Below are positions 40,801 through 54,500 of a stretch of 64,000 bases of DNA, in pieces. Positions within the stretch are counted from its first letter, which is position 1, and each line of letters starts with the position of its first letter. A program made the position numbers and the translations under genes. The notes under the pieces were generated by a model. It was not told where the DNA came from, made no database searches, and saw only the letters and a program-made list of their open reading frames with translations. This DNA comes from Himantopus leucocephalus. Taxonomy: Eukaryota; Chordata; Aves; Charadriiformes; Recurvirostridae. The DNA is taken from the NCBI GenBank assembly GCA_003993805.1, contig RSEF01000001.1:209042207-209106206 (forward strand), read 5' to 3'.

Positions 40801-43800
40801 GTTAGATTCTACACAGTGCTACTTCAGATAATTTAATCTTCTCATCAACAGGTTCTCTCCAGTATAACAGTCTACAGATATGTTTACGAGGAGGAGAAAA
40901 CTGAAAAGAAAATGGCTCTCTGTAGCTTCATTAGCTTAAACATGTGACATGGCAATGATGATATGTTCAGTAGTGTTTACTGAAACAAAGATAGCTTTGG
41001 AAGCCATCCTTTCACAGAGCAGATACAAAATAATTTGACTTGGACAGCAGATTAAGACTACTCAAAGCCAGCAAACATGCCACCGAAAGCAGTGTGAATA
41101 ACTTGCAAACAATTCATAGTATCAAACGTATAGGTGAAAATTAATCTAAAAAAAAATAATCTCTAAAACCGTCTTTCATGATTAGGGGAAACTATTTTTA
41201 GCTGAAGTCTATGGAGTATGTAGAAATAGGTGGCTTATATGGAGGTACCAATATTAACATGTTCTCAGCTTTCTAGCCAAGATTTTAATGAAGAAACACC
41301 CAACTGACGGTCATAGCTCCACCAGTTCACACCAAATAATACTGAGAAAGATAATCAGAAGTTCAGGGAGAACTGTATCCTCCTTTTCATGATCTCTACT
41401 GGTGCAGATAATTATGTAAATGTGCTCAGGGGTAAGGCAGGTCATATGAAGAAGACTTGGTTCAGTTCCTGTAGACAAGGGGCATCTGATATCTCTTTTG
41501 ATAAAACAAAGGCCACAGCCCAGGTAGGTACCATGGATGATCTGAGAAAACACTGGTTAGTCCCTAACCCCTTAAGTCTCTGAGCACCCCCCATATCTAA
41601 AAGATTGTGCAAAGCTACTGTGCTACAAGCACTGATACAATCTGGCAGCCAATGAGCTACTATGGACTTCAGAAACGCTTAACTGAAAATCCTGCTAAGT
41701 AGAACAACTAGGCAAGCACTGGGGAGGAACAAACGTCTTCTTGTAGCTAGAGCAGACCTGTGTGTGGGCAAGAATACCTCCGGTTCAGTGCCCCTACATG
41801 CTGTTCATCTCAGTGTTCCAAGCCTTACGTACCTTTAGGGTTTAGCCCTTAATCTGTCTTGTCCATTCATTCTCCACCAGACATAATCAAGTTCCTACTT
41901 CAAAGCCACAGGGTGTTCTGAGGAACAACGCATTCTTCAGTGCTTGTGAAGAGCTCAGTTACTGTAATAATTGAAATAAAAGTGAACAGATGGGCAGATA
42001 TTGTGTAGCCATCTACCCCAACAGCACAGGGCACTGCGTACATGTTAAAAAGCACTTTAATATATTTGAGGGCAAAAGAGGTTGAAACCATACCTATTGA
42101 ATATTCTAGTGCACCTTCCTAACAGAGAGAACTATTGCAAAGAATCCAGTTTCATATTTGATTAGGTCAGCTTGACATGGTTTCTGAAAATCAGAGGAAA
42201 ATATATACAGATCAACTACAATAGAAAATACTTAGGAAGCTCTTAGAAGAAAGTTAGACTGACAAAAACTGCAGCAGGGTACTCCAAATCTCAAAAGTGG
42301 ACTGTGAAGCATCACATTTTTCATGACTGCAAAACTTCAGTTAGGAATTTGAAAGGCTTAAAATAATGCTAACAAAAAAATTGTTGGGTTTTGCTGGTTT
42401 TAATGAAGGAGAAAGTGTCAAGAGGGGGGGTTTTGCATGAGTTAGGCACATATTTAGTCACCTAAGACAGAAATACATCTGAAGTTAAATTGAATTGTTA
42501 AAGTACTTAAATGTTCTAAAGCCTTATGAAACAATCAAATTTAGGGATGTAAAAAGGCATAAGTAGTTCTATAATTTCCATGCAGAAAACAATCAGGAGA
42601 AGACAGAGAAGAGCACAGCGGAATAAGACACATGTATCTCAGAGTGATAAATGGCGATAAACCATGTCTTGCTGGCTTTTATTGAACAATGCCTGTCTCC
42701 ATCACGCTACTGCAAAAGGATGAGGGTGAGTGTAAATAAGGATAATTTAGGTTCGTCACAGCTTTCAGTGCACCATTTTTAGGAGTCCATAAACCTTATC
42801 ATTCTGTCCTGCTGTGGGTGGAAGAGACAAACATTTTTAAGGGTAAATGCTTGCTTGCCAAATGCATAACAGGCCACAGAAACACAAGGTGACAGTGAAA
42901 AACTGGCTTGTAAAAATATTAATTGCAGCTTAGCTTCTTGATTTGACTCCTTTAAATCATTGCTGGACAATAATCTCTGAAGTTATTGCCAAGTGAACAA
43001 AGTGGGTGCCCTACAGATGCTTCAGGAAGCTCATCCTCTGGCTGACAGCGATGCACAGAGGCACAGTCAGCCAGCGAAACCAGAGAGAGAAGAGCACGTC
43101 CATTTTAAGGTGAGTGGCATTTAGTGAGCCACCAATCTACTTTGATTTCCACATTCTCCTTCTTATGTCTCATGTGATATAATGTGATGGTTTCAAGTAT
43201 TTTTCTTAGCCTTCAAATCTTACCTCCGGAAGGAAAAAAGAACATCTCTGACAAACTGAAATTCGCTGGAAATGTTGTTATCAGAGCACGCCGGCTTTGT
43301 CTCTGTGTGCAGCTGGCCATTTCCTTACCTGCTGAAATTGCGAGAGCCGCCCTTGTGTACACAGCTGAGAGCGGGCAGAGGCCAGCGTTGGTTTGAGCAA
43401 CACTTGATGAAGTATAGTCTGCTGCCCTCCAGGTACTGCTCCAATCGCTTTGATTAATATCTATTTCACACAAAATGTCTTCTGGGAATGCTGCCTTAGT
43501 GGCATAATTTCTTCCCTATGGCAAGTTACCTGGATGTACAGCTTAACACTTCAAACAGGTCATTGATTGTAAGTTATAGCTACAGTGTATGCCAGAGATA
43601 TAGATGAACAAATGGAAAGTTTCACAGCTTATTCAATAGAAGGGGTTACATTTTTGCAGGGTCCCTCACATTTAACTCACCACATTGATGTCACACGGCT
43701 GATTGGGCAGAGACAATAATATGGTTTTGCTGGCAAATCTGTCACGTAAGCAACACCGAATTACTTGTTTCAGTAAGGACAAGTCATTTTACAGCGCCTG

Positions 43801-45320
43801 GACAAAGCATCTTGTTACATTTGATTCCTTGAACAGAAATTCTTCAGGGCTCCTCTATTTCATGGTCAGCATTTCAAGTTTCCTAGGGTTTGGAGAATAA
43901 TTTTATAGGATGACTAAACTAGTTGACGGTCTCGGGCTGAACGACTTGAGTATTTTTAAACAGATAACCCCCAGAAGATGTTGAAGCTGGCAGTACAGAT
44001 AAGCACTTTATGTGGGTGACTGGGCCAGTTTGTTTTGCAAAGACCCCTATGGGTGTGAAACATGGCGCAGGTGAGGGAGAAGGAGGCACGAGTGAATCCA
44101 GCACTGGGGATAACGTACATTAAACGCATGAGAAATTGGTGCTATCCCTCTAGTTCTTCACAACAGGTATTTTTCAGAACCTATTGTGAGGCTGTGGAGT
44201 CTCAGCCCATGCACCATGCATGGGGTCAAAATTGTCTTTGTAGCTCGTGGTGCTCTCATTCGAAGGGAGGAAGGTGGGCACATCGCTGCGAATGGCAGTC
44301 AGTGTCAGCAGGGACCTAGTAAATACCATTACAGCACTGCCAGCTGGGAGCCAGGGAAGGGCGGGGGGCAGGTGGGATAACCAGGGAAATATTTTAGCCA
44401 GTGCGGATTTATTTAAGTGCTGGTTACTGTCTGTTTTTTTGTGTAGTCACATATAAGTACATTTCTGCTCCCTTTAGCTGCCTTCTCATTCTTAAGGCTC
44501 CCAGAGGCAGTTTTAAGAGAGGCAAGGCTTGTAGAGAGAGGTAATACCTGTACCTGAACAATTATCACAGTCAGCAAATACAGACAAGCGTTCACTCAGG
44601 GACTCCGTCAGGCCTGAAACAGAAGCAGTGACTTTCACGCCATGCAGAGTTTGGAAACAGTTATTCTGACTTGAGATGAGTTATGTAAATTTTCTGAGTG
44701 CTTGGGCAGGCACTGCGATGTGCTGTGAAGTGGCAGCTGAAGGTGAGACAGTTTGTTGTCTTTATGCATCTCCTTGGCACAGAAGCAGAGAAAACTCATG
44801 GTAAAAGCAACCAGGACCCACAAAGAGTTTTGCAAGATGCCACCTGCAGAGTGATGTTACCAAAAGAAGCTCTGGTCTCTGGCTGCTTGTTCCTCCTTCT
44901 GCTCCCCCCCACTTGCCCCACTTTTACAGTTTTGCCGGTCTATTTTATTAGGAAGTAGAATGGATCACCAAAAGAGAAGTTTGGGGGTTCTTTTTTTCAG
45001 CCAAGTGCAAAATAAAAGGAGAGCCCAGACCATAAAATATAATGACACAATAAATGTCATGATTGCTCTAAATTAAAAATTATGAAGCGGAACAAGACAT
45101 CAGGTAGAAAAATGTGCTGGCAGGGTGTGCTGAGTACAACCTAAGTCCATTTTTTAAATGTGCAAAGAATAGAAGAAATACTAATGCTGATGTTTGTCAG
45201 AAAAAAGACAGTAATGAATAATGCCAAAGAAAAGTGGAAACACTCAGTAATTAATCTTGCTCTGGTGCTGGCAAGAAGTAGCTGTATATCGTATCATTCT
45301 AGATGATAAGGTACTTTCAG
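37839..45320. other. Featureless noncoding sequence
   Basis: 7.5 kb in which I recognise no gene, RNA gene or mobile element. All open frames are short and show no family similarity. It is either TRPC6 intron 9 or intergenic. Confidence 0.55.
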
Positions 45321-45662
45321 TTACCGAGGGTGATCGCTATTAAAATAGCGTAGCATTAAAATAGTTAGGTGTGTATATTTTTTTGTCTCCGCTACTCCAA
45401 ATGGCAGGTTATTCCAGATCCTCACTGGTCTTATGATCAGAAACATTATTTTAATTTGAAGACGATTGTTCCTTTTGGTGAATTTATACCTATGCATTCT
45501 TGTGCCATTTAGCTTGTTTTTTCCCCAAAATGCATTTATAAAAACAATAATATGTTCTCTCAGCCTTTGTTTAATTGTGTTAAAAAAATGAATCCTTTCT
45601 AGTTTCTGATGGAGATAAGGCTCTCTGTTCTCTAGATCAGCTTCATAATCCTTTCCAGTCAT
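45321..45662 (-). mobile_element. Ancient non-LTR retrotransposon RT C-terminus, frame still open
   Basis: The minus strand encodes 113 uninterrupted residues. The second half reads TRMHRYKFTKRNNRLQIK, then IWNNLPFGVAETKKYTHL. This has the spacing TRxHxxK ... RLxI ... F ... R ... WNxLP seen at the C-terminal end of ORF2 in CR1/L2-type LINEs. The first half (KLERIHFFNTIKQRLREHII) fits the preceding [16 protein letters not shown] region. Nucleotide similarity to the young CR1s in this window is not obvious, so it belongs to an older or different LINE lineage. I see no flanking full-length element. Confidence 0.7.
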
Positions 45663-48600
45663 GATGAAAATTCAGTTGTCATCCCAGATAACAGCAGTGC
45701 CTTGTACACTGGCACATACATTTCAACTGATATTGAAAATTTCTACTCTTTCATATGCTCTAGAATATCCTTTGTTTTCTATGCCATCAAAGCACATTAA
45801 TGAATTAGTAAAATGTGACTGTGTAATATTCTGAAGTTCCTCTTCTTCCAATCAATGTGTTTCCAGTTTCCAGCAAAAGTGTGCTTGACCTTTTCGTGCC
45901 CAACTCTATTTTACTGCTAGTAAATTTTCTTCCTGTCCTCAAGGTACTACTTCATATATTTACCCTCCTGTATTTTGACAAATCATTCAGGAAATTAATA
46001 GAAAAGATCCTAAAATAGCTCCTTCAAGAATTTCACCTTTAGTCCTCCTTAATTTTGCATTTCTGTTTGATGGCCAGTCCATAAAAATCTCCACTTCAGT
46101 TAGTTCTTGATCATTTTCTAATCTGTGAGCTGATCTCCGTCTTTTCTAGATTAGACCCTGTCTTTGTGGCACTGTATCATCTTGACTTTGGATAACATTA
46201 CCAGGCTAGTGGATTTTGATGCAGGAGATTACAACAGTCTTCTCCCTTCCAATATTTTCTTTGAACTCTTGAGTGAAATAATAAAAAATTCAAAGAGAGA
46301 CCTAGCTGAAATTTTCTTATTTCAACAGATTTTTTTTAAGTCACTGTGAAACTGTAGCTTGTCATCTTTTAGCCCATGAGGGTAAATCAGTCAGGATTCC
46401 TCCAGAGCAGGACTGGATCGGGAAATTTTGGAGAAATACAAAGTAAAAAAGTATGATTTGATAAGAAATGTATTGTTTATGTATGATCACAGGCATAAAT
46501 CTACCCGCTCCCCAAAGTAAATATGTCCATATTTGTTTAATTAAGCACAAGATGGCACAGTGTGATATTAGGAAAAAAAACACATTATAAACCAAACCAT
46601 TTTCTGAAAAGGAAATAACACTAACTCTCCTCCTTACAGTAGTCACAGATCTGTGTAGGCTGCTTTAATTTACAAAATTAGATATTCAGTGACAGAAGAT
46701 TACTTGAGGAATACTTTATCAATCAAATAATCTTTGTAGTTAGCCAGCCTCAACTGGATTGCAGAACTTTTAAAACACTTATCTGAATGAAGAGAACCAG
46801 TATGGGCTGGCTAGCATGCATTTTTTTTAAATAATATATCAAATGAACTCTGCAATTCACACACTTTCAGATCACGATTAAATATCTCCTTTTTTAAGCA
46901 TTTTGCATGGGCATGCCGAGGCCAGAGTAAAGCCTCTGCCCAGCAGCAGGAGGTGTGGAGAAACCCACCACTCTCCGCAGGAAGGCTTTGGGCGTGATGA
47001 GATGCAGTGAGGAGCATCGCTTGAGTTATGTATATGAACATAGTGTAGAGCATCATCGTCACTCGGCCAAGCACCTCAGACCTCTGAGACAGTCTCATTT
47101 CCAGCCCTACACCTGTAGCAGGTCATCATTTTCGTGCTGGGGAGTCTCCCATAGATCCCCCTTCTCTCTCTGCTGGAGCCAGAGGGTGATGGCGCACACC
47201 TGCGGGGTGGGGAAAGGACACGGCATGAATCTGCTGCTCAGCCCCGTTTGCCAAAGCCAAGGCTGAAAGGAGCTGTTTGGGGGCTGTTGTTGGTCAGGGA
47301 GGTGCCTGCGCTGCTCCGGCACGGCTGCTGAGAGCCGTGAGCAGGGTTCATGCTGCAGGAGAGGGTGGGTACATCAGGGTGACCCTGGGGTGCCGGCGGC
47401 TGGAGGGAAGCTGACCTCGCTTGGAGCAAGACCTGGGAAAGGCTCCTTTTCCTTGGTTTTGTTCCTACTCCTTCAGCACCAATCCAGGGCTAGCTGGAGT
47501 CTGCCTCCAACCATTTCTCTGCATCGCTTTGTTCCACATCTGCTGTGCAGAAATTATGATGCGGGTATGCTCTACTCTCATAACAAATACCATGTCCCTT
47601 GTGCTCCTATAAAATTGTTCTCTCTTTAAGCCCAGAATCTTCAATTACAGATCCACATGGTCTTTAAAGTCCCTTTTATTAGGCAATAAAATAAAAATTT
47701 TATTAGGAAACTGCATACACAGATTTACTCAAGTGACCGAAGCGCACAGTACGTTTCACAAGGAAAATATGGAACACGGTGACCTGAAAAGCTTTGTGTT
47801 GGTAGCCAGTAGATCCTCATGGCAAAACATCAGACAGAGTGGGTGTTGTTTTTTTCCTCTGTATTGTTAATGGTTTATTACCTATTGCAGTTCCTCTCCC
47901 AGGCAATATCAGAAAGACAAAATGATGAGTCTCGGCAATTTTAAAGTGGCATCCAATTGCTATTTCTGTTAGAACAGTTTCTATTAATCCTCTTTTGTCA
48001 TTTTTTTTCTTATTTCAAGTTGTATTCAAGTCATGCTCATGCGAACAGTGTTTGTTCTGAGGTTAAGGAAAGTGCTGGGCACTGATCTGCGCATAACTGC
48101 ACAATCCTTCAAAGGCACTGCCCTCCCTCGCCATCCGTCCCCAGCCCACAGTAAGGCACGGGGGGGAAAGCAGCAATGTGCTGTTGAATGTTCCTGCTGG
48201 TTAAGCCACGATACTTCAGGGACAGAACAAAAATCGGCTGTCACCCCTTTTTCCATCCGATCAAGGCTGGCAGGAAGAAAGTTTGCTGGGTCTTGTCGCT
48301 AATTTTTTGGTGGATGGTAGAGCGTGTGGTAAGAGGGTTTCTTAACCTCTTCATCTCTTTTACAGCTGTGTTGTCTACACCACACTTTAACCCTGAAAAA
48401 TTAATCTGCTGCTTTGCAGAGGATGTTCAGGAAGTAAAGCTGGCAAAGAGTAAATGTCACACGAATTCATCCTACCTACTTACTGAAGCAAGGTCAGAGA
48501 ATGATGAGAAAGCAATTAATTTATATGGTCTCAGAAAACTGAGCTGCCACTATAATTCATTGGTTTAATGTATTATTTTTAATTATACGACTATAAGCAC

Positions 48601-51365
48601 CTATACTATGAAAGTAAAGATGGCTGTAAATGCCAAGCCAAGGCACCCAAGGAGGGGAGTACCTTGAAGTATTAGAAGCAGAGTGCAATGCCTGCATTTT
48701 GACAGAAGCCCATCTGTTTGTACAGGGAGATAAAACCCCATTCCTGATCTCTTTTCCCATTGCCTTTCCAACCACATGATCTATGAAAAGCACATCATTT
48801 TGAAAACTATCTTCTTATTTGAGCCCTGCTGTCCTTTAAATGTACATTACTTCCATACTGCTGTTACATTTTAACTATGTCTGGGTAAGTCCATAACTAT
48901 ACCGCATTGTGAATTCATTCCCTAGGGCTGGCTGACTGATTCCTAGGGGGAATTTGTGTTTCTCTCCATATACCAGGCACGGCACTACCACACTGGCCTT
49001 TTGCACAATCTTTCAAGCTTTCCTCCTGCGCCTCACTTACCAATTTGTGAGCCCATCACACTCCTTCTGATGTCACAGCGTGATGAGCCCACTGGCCTCA
49101 GGAAAGCCCTGCCTTTCGAGATGACACAACTCAGGCTGCGTCTAGAGCGGTCTTGCTACATCAGACATTGCACACAGCTTCCATCCTCACATTCCCCTTC
49201 TTCTGGGAAAACATGGTTTCCACAGATGTACGCAGAATCCTGTATGCAGCACTAGGTGAGACTGGAGAATTCACTGTATATCTGTTTTTCACCTCAAAAC
49301 TGGATGAGCAGGCAATGGCTGCCTTGTTTTTGGAAAGAACAGCAGCTTTTTTTTTCTTTTTTTTTTTCCCAGTAAAACTTTAATGTCAGTCTTGACTCAT
49401 CAGCTCCTGCCTACTGACATGTACTTTTGCCTTTTCACTACATTTCATGTAGCAATCAGATTTGCCAGACTAATGACCTTTAGGGGATCTAAACCTAATT
49501 TCTAAATGACTGCTCAGTAGATGCTACTGCACAGGTAGTTAACTATATCTGTAACACAAGATTCGTGGGGAATTCAATTCTGGGAGGCACACCTAACCTC
49601 TGAATTTTATGTTTAGATTTGAAAACTTTTAAGTATTTTAAAACTTTAAAAAGTTGAAACAATCTTGTAAAGATTTGGAAGGAGAAACTTGTTTGTTTAT
49701 TTGTTTGTTTGTTTTTTTCTATTTCTAGATCAGTTTCAGTTAGAACAGATAAGTACCACAATTTCATTTTCATTAAAGAAAAACTCTACCAAAGAAGAAA
49801 ATATTCATTTGTCATTTACCTTGGTAATATTTTTAAGCATTTCTTGAAGATGCTTGAAAAATCTTTGAGATCAGCCAACACTGAGTTTGAGCACAACCAT
49901 CCTGTTTCTGTTTACTCTGCACAGCAAAGGTCTTTGAAATCACTTAGCTGATGTATGCATTTATTTTGATGTCTCATAAATCAGAAAATCAGTGAGTCAC
50001 TTCTCCACAGATAAAGTGACTTCAGATACACCACAGTAATCTGAGATAACGCAGGTCTATCATCTCTGACTGGGGAAAGAGCAATGCAAAGGATTGACAT
50101 CACAGCTACAGTAAATTTAAAATGATTGTGCTTTAATGTAATTTGGATATGTAGACTGCTGCACCTAAGAACTAAATAGGGTTTTTTGCTGAATTCCATC
50201 ACTGTCAGTGCCCAGGACTTTTTATTTCATAACGACTTGGAGCTATTCTCTTTCCTCATGTTCACGCCTCAGCACTCGCTGGCTTCTGAACTCAGCAGAA
50301 TACAGGAATTTGGGCACATCCCAAGAGAGATCAGCTTTAGAGATTCAAGGAGTCCTCTAAGTGAAAAAAAATAAGATTGACCCCCCCAAAAAATTCATTG
50401 TACATATGTACCGAATCATACACACAGGAAAACAACAACAACAGCACATATTGATACATTCAAAAGTAGAAAGCAGAAACCACGCAGGAAACAAATCGTC
50501 ATGTTATTGTACTAGATATCGGCTCAGCAGCTGCCAGAACCATGATAGACTGGGAGGGGTTCGCTGGAAATGACTAGACAACAGAGCAGATAGCCCTGTT
50601 ATGCCACTGTCTAAACAGTGACAATGCAAAAATATGCATTTCAGTGTGAGAGGTCAGATAAAATGTCTGAAAACTAAGTACAGAGATTATACCTTCCAGT
50701 TTTAAAAGACTCGGTTTTGGAAGGCAGAAATTTGGGAAAAGGCTGTAGGTAGTGTTAGTAAAACTGTCTCTAGATGAGATTGCAATCAGAGTGAAAGGTC
50801 ACACAGCAGGGCTTCGTGTTAAAGTCTGACTCATCTCAAAACACATTTGATAACTGCCACGCGTAATGTAAATTTATGTACTTTATTGTTGTTATAATTT
50901 TCTAATTTACTCAGGAGTCTGCAAGAGGCAAAGGAGGGGAAGCTTTTGTAAGTACATTTTTTATTTTTAAACTTGTTGTTAAACAAGCAAGACAAACAAG
51001 ATAAACCACCTTGTTCTAATCTCCCTAAGAAAAGCAGTACATTCACATTAGAAAACAAACAGAAAACCACTTCCAACTAATCAGTCAAGAAACTAAAAGA
51101 ACAAATCGATTTTAAATTGTAAAAGTATTTTTCCAGTGTTGCTTTAATTTGGGAGGCAAGAAATAAATAACACAAATGATGACATGAGTATATGTTTTGA
51201 AATATCCCTTAAAATGTCAGATCAAGTTGAGGACATGTAGAAACTCAATGAATACCTTAATTTTCTTGTTGTACAGATAAGCCGTATATCTTATCTATAA
51301 TCCATGATTTGTTTTCAGTAAATTAGGTTTGAAAAAGTAAATTTGCCTTTTTTTCCTTTCCAACA
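45663..51365. other. Unannotated sequence with a GC-richer patch
   Basis: No gene recognised. Positions about 46905-47430 are GC-richer than the surroundings with many short overlapping open frames on both strands and none resembling a known protein. Poly-T runs occur at about 49348-49370. A CAAA/TTTG simple repeat occurs at about 49690-49712. Confidence 0.5.
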
Positions 51366-51369
51366 GGTG

Positions 51370-51500
51370 TAGAAAAGCTATTCAAACTGAAGAAGATCAT
51401 ATAGCCAACGTCCACGTGCTTCAGTGAATTCAGAGAAGGGCCATGAAACCCATGCAAGGATTGAGGAACATGATAGTACCTAGCTCCTTGAAAAGAAGGT
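51370..51500 (+). mobile_element. Possible very diverged CR1 fragment
   Basis: The stretch with ttcagagaagggccatgaaa followed by ccttgaaaagaaggttgaga resembles, at low identity, the CR1 segment around cagaagagggcc and gaggaaaggctgagaga. Stops interrupt the frame. Only a sensitive repeat search could confirm it. Confidence 0.35.
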
Positions 51501-54500
51501 TGAGAAATGGTTTGGATCCTGCCCTGTAAGTATTTTCCTATGGATTGTGCAGGATTTTTTAACCTAATTAATAGAGGTATAACAGAATGATGTTGCTGGA
51601 TGTCAAAGATGGGAAATTCAGCCTAGAAATACAGAGTAAGACCAGGACAGTGACTTTACCATCACTTAACCTTTAAAATAAGGTCAGATTTTTCTAGAAG
51701 ATGACTATTCTGGAAGAAGTTCTGTGTCCAATGTGCATCCACACAAGTGCGTGTGCAGGCTATCTGCGGTTAAATAACACTTACTAAACTCTATTAAAAA
51801 CATGTTTCTAAGCTTTGGTCATCGATACAGCAAGTTATATCAGTTGTTAGGTTTGGGGGTTGGGAAAACTCCTTCCTCAGATCTGCGATCTGAGTACTTT
51901 TGTTTTCCTCTGTGCTTCATCTGTGATGAGCAAGGCACAGCTTATCTGTTGTTTAGATGCCCCAGATTAGTAGCACCCTGCGCATGCGTACTGTCGGCCA
52001 GTAGCACACAGTTCTTCATCCTAACCACTGCAATTTTACTCTGTGTAAGTCTTTACAAAGGAATATTTGTACAAACCTTAATGACTTACAATGATATAAG
52101 TCAGAGTAGAAGGTGCCGTACTCCCTCATGGCTGTAAACTGTGTGTAGTGAAACACTTCTATGGATGTGTTGTACTGAACAAGTATCGGGCAGATTTGAG
52201 TAAGAAGGTTAAGAAATGGCTTATGGCATGTTTTTAAGGGGCAGCATGACATTTATAGTTAATGGGAGCCAGAGCAAATATTTTTAAATTCAATGTACAT
52301 TAAGAGAAAATATAAAAATAAATGAGGGTGTACTGACCCCACCATATGTTGCTATTTTTATTGAATAAGCTACCTTGACAAAGAATGGGAAGATTTACGA
52401 AACCAGCAATACTCATACACCAGAGACATCTTAAAATAAGTGAGTATGGCTAATTAATAACCACTGCTCAGCCTCCAAGTACAATATTTGTCATTGTGCC
52501 TTAGTTCCAGTAAACCATGTTTAGGCATCACCTACTCCAAACACATTATTACTCTCCCAAAATGTGTTTGCTATCCTGTCTAATCATTAGCCAAGAGTCC
52601 TTGCTATCCCATCAAATATTTTATAAAATATAACAGAAGGAGCTAGAAATAATAGGGCAGCTGAGAAAGTTTTAAAATCTTTTATTACTCAGAAGGATGT
52701 GATTAATTTAAAGCATGTACTTTTAAAACAGGCAAAGCATTTGTGTATGGCCAAAAAAAAAAAGCATTAAACTTGAAAAGTTTTGTATTAACATAGAAAA
52801 AAATCTTTGTCTAGGGTCATCTAAACATTGAATTGGCTGAGCCCATTTGGCAGGAATAGCACGTTATGTAGCAAATGCTGAAGATCTCAGAGACAGCATA
52901 ACATTAGTGTGAACGGAGGATTGTGCTGTGACTGCGTCCACTGTCAGAACTGAGGCTGAAAGAACCCTCTGAGGGTGAACCTATATTTGACATAATCCCT
53001 AACGGAGAAAAAGGTCCGTAGCAGCAAGCTTTATATCATGATCCTGTTCAGGCACAGCAAAACCTAAGGGTGGCACCTAGCTAATGGATTAAGTCTCTGC
53101 TCTTTCTTTTCTCTTGAGAGAACAGTTATCTGACCATCCATAAGGTGTCTACTATAGGAACACCCAATGGGCAAACTTTTTGGGTAAACTGAATCACCTC
53201 CAAGTTACACTGACTGTTTGATTCTGTGTCATCTCCACCATCTGTTGAGGGAGCCTAGCCACGCAGTTTATACGTACCTGCCTACTTTCATACACCCACA
53301 CTTGGTATTTCGGTAGCAAATGAACCTCATCCAAGCAGTTCAGTTGAAGCAGAATGAGAGTCGTCTTATAACCTCTGAAAGGCACCAGAAGATGTTTACG
53401 TAAAATGGATAGCACAGTATTGGCAAAGTTGTCTAAAGTCGATAGGTTTCCGAAGGGTAGAAGAGGATGCACAGGGTGTGGGTCAGGCAGGACAGGGAAG
53501 AATTAACTAGCTGATGTGTGTGTTGAACTGTCAGCCTTCAAAAATTCAAAGGAAAAAAAAGCAGTTACTGCTATCCAGCAGCTGTTTGCAATGGATTCAA
53601 CCTGGGATATGACTATTCATCAGGAGGAAGAGAAACTGAATTCTGCTGTAAATCAGCAGTTTGGGCTGGGCTGTATGTGAAGATGATAGTATCAGGCTGG
53701 TTTGTGAGCTGCTCAGCTCCTTTTCCAACAGGACTGGCAAAGAAACCTCCTGCTTATTTTGATACTGTGACAGTGACACTGTGGGGGACATTCGAATTCA
53801 CAAACCACTTTGCTTTCCACAGTCTCACCCTTTGATAGGTCCATAATTTTTCTTTCCTTCTGCATGACTTTCCCCACCTTGGCTCCTTGGCTCCATTCGG
53901 GTAATCCACACTACAGTAATTTAGAAATCCTCTCAGTATCACAGGGGCAGCAGCTGCTCCGTTTAGTTTTTCTCCCTCTGCTATGCTAGCTCAGATTCTC
54001 CAGTACAGTGTCCAGTACAGTTTAACCAGACAACATAGCCTTGCATTTATAAAAATTTGCCTGTTGATCATTGATTCCACCCTGTGTTCGATTCTTGATA
54101 CAGAACGATAAATTACCAGCTTTACATATATGTTAGGTTCCTTGCCAGTATCCCCCTCTGCCATTTAGCTCCCACACTCTGAGAAGCTGTTATTGATAAT
54201 TCATGGTAGGTTTTCTTGGCGGTTGTTCAGTATTAACTACAAACACATGGCACTTTCCCCAGCATTTAAAATATTTTGCTGATGAGCCACAGTCCATCAA
54301 GGGGTCTGTGCTCTGCTCTACGGACATATCAGATAGAAGGCCACATAACTAATGGCCCACACATGGGACCAGCAGGACAACCTCTTTGGCTTGTGAGTAG
54401 CAAACAGGATGGCCCTAAACAGCAGGCAGACGTCTCACCAACCAGTGTGGTGAACCTCACCGGGCAGAGGTTTCACGCAGTCCCAACGGCTGCCTGGCTG

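Noticed and set aside
46905..47430. GC-rich patch with several open frames on both strands, as a candidate gene or CpG island
   Set aside because: Frames overlap on all strands, none resembles a known protein, and CpG density did not look clearly island-like by eye.
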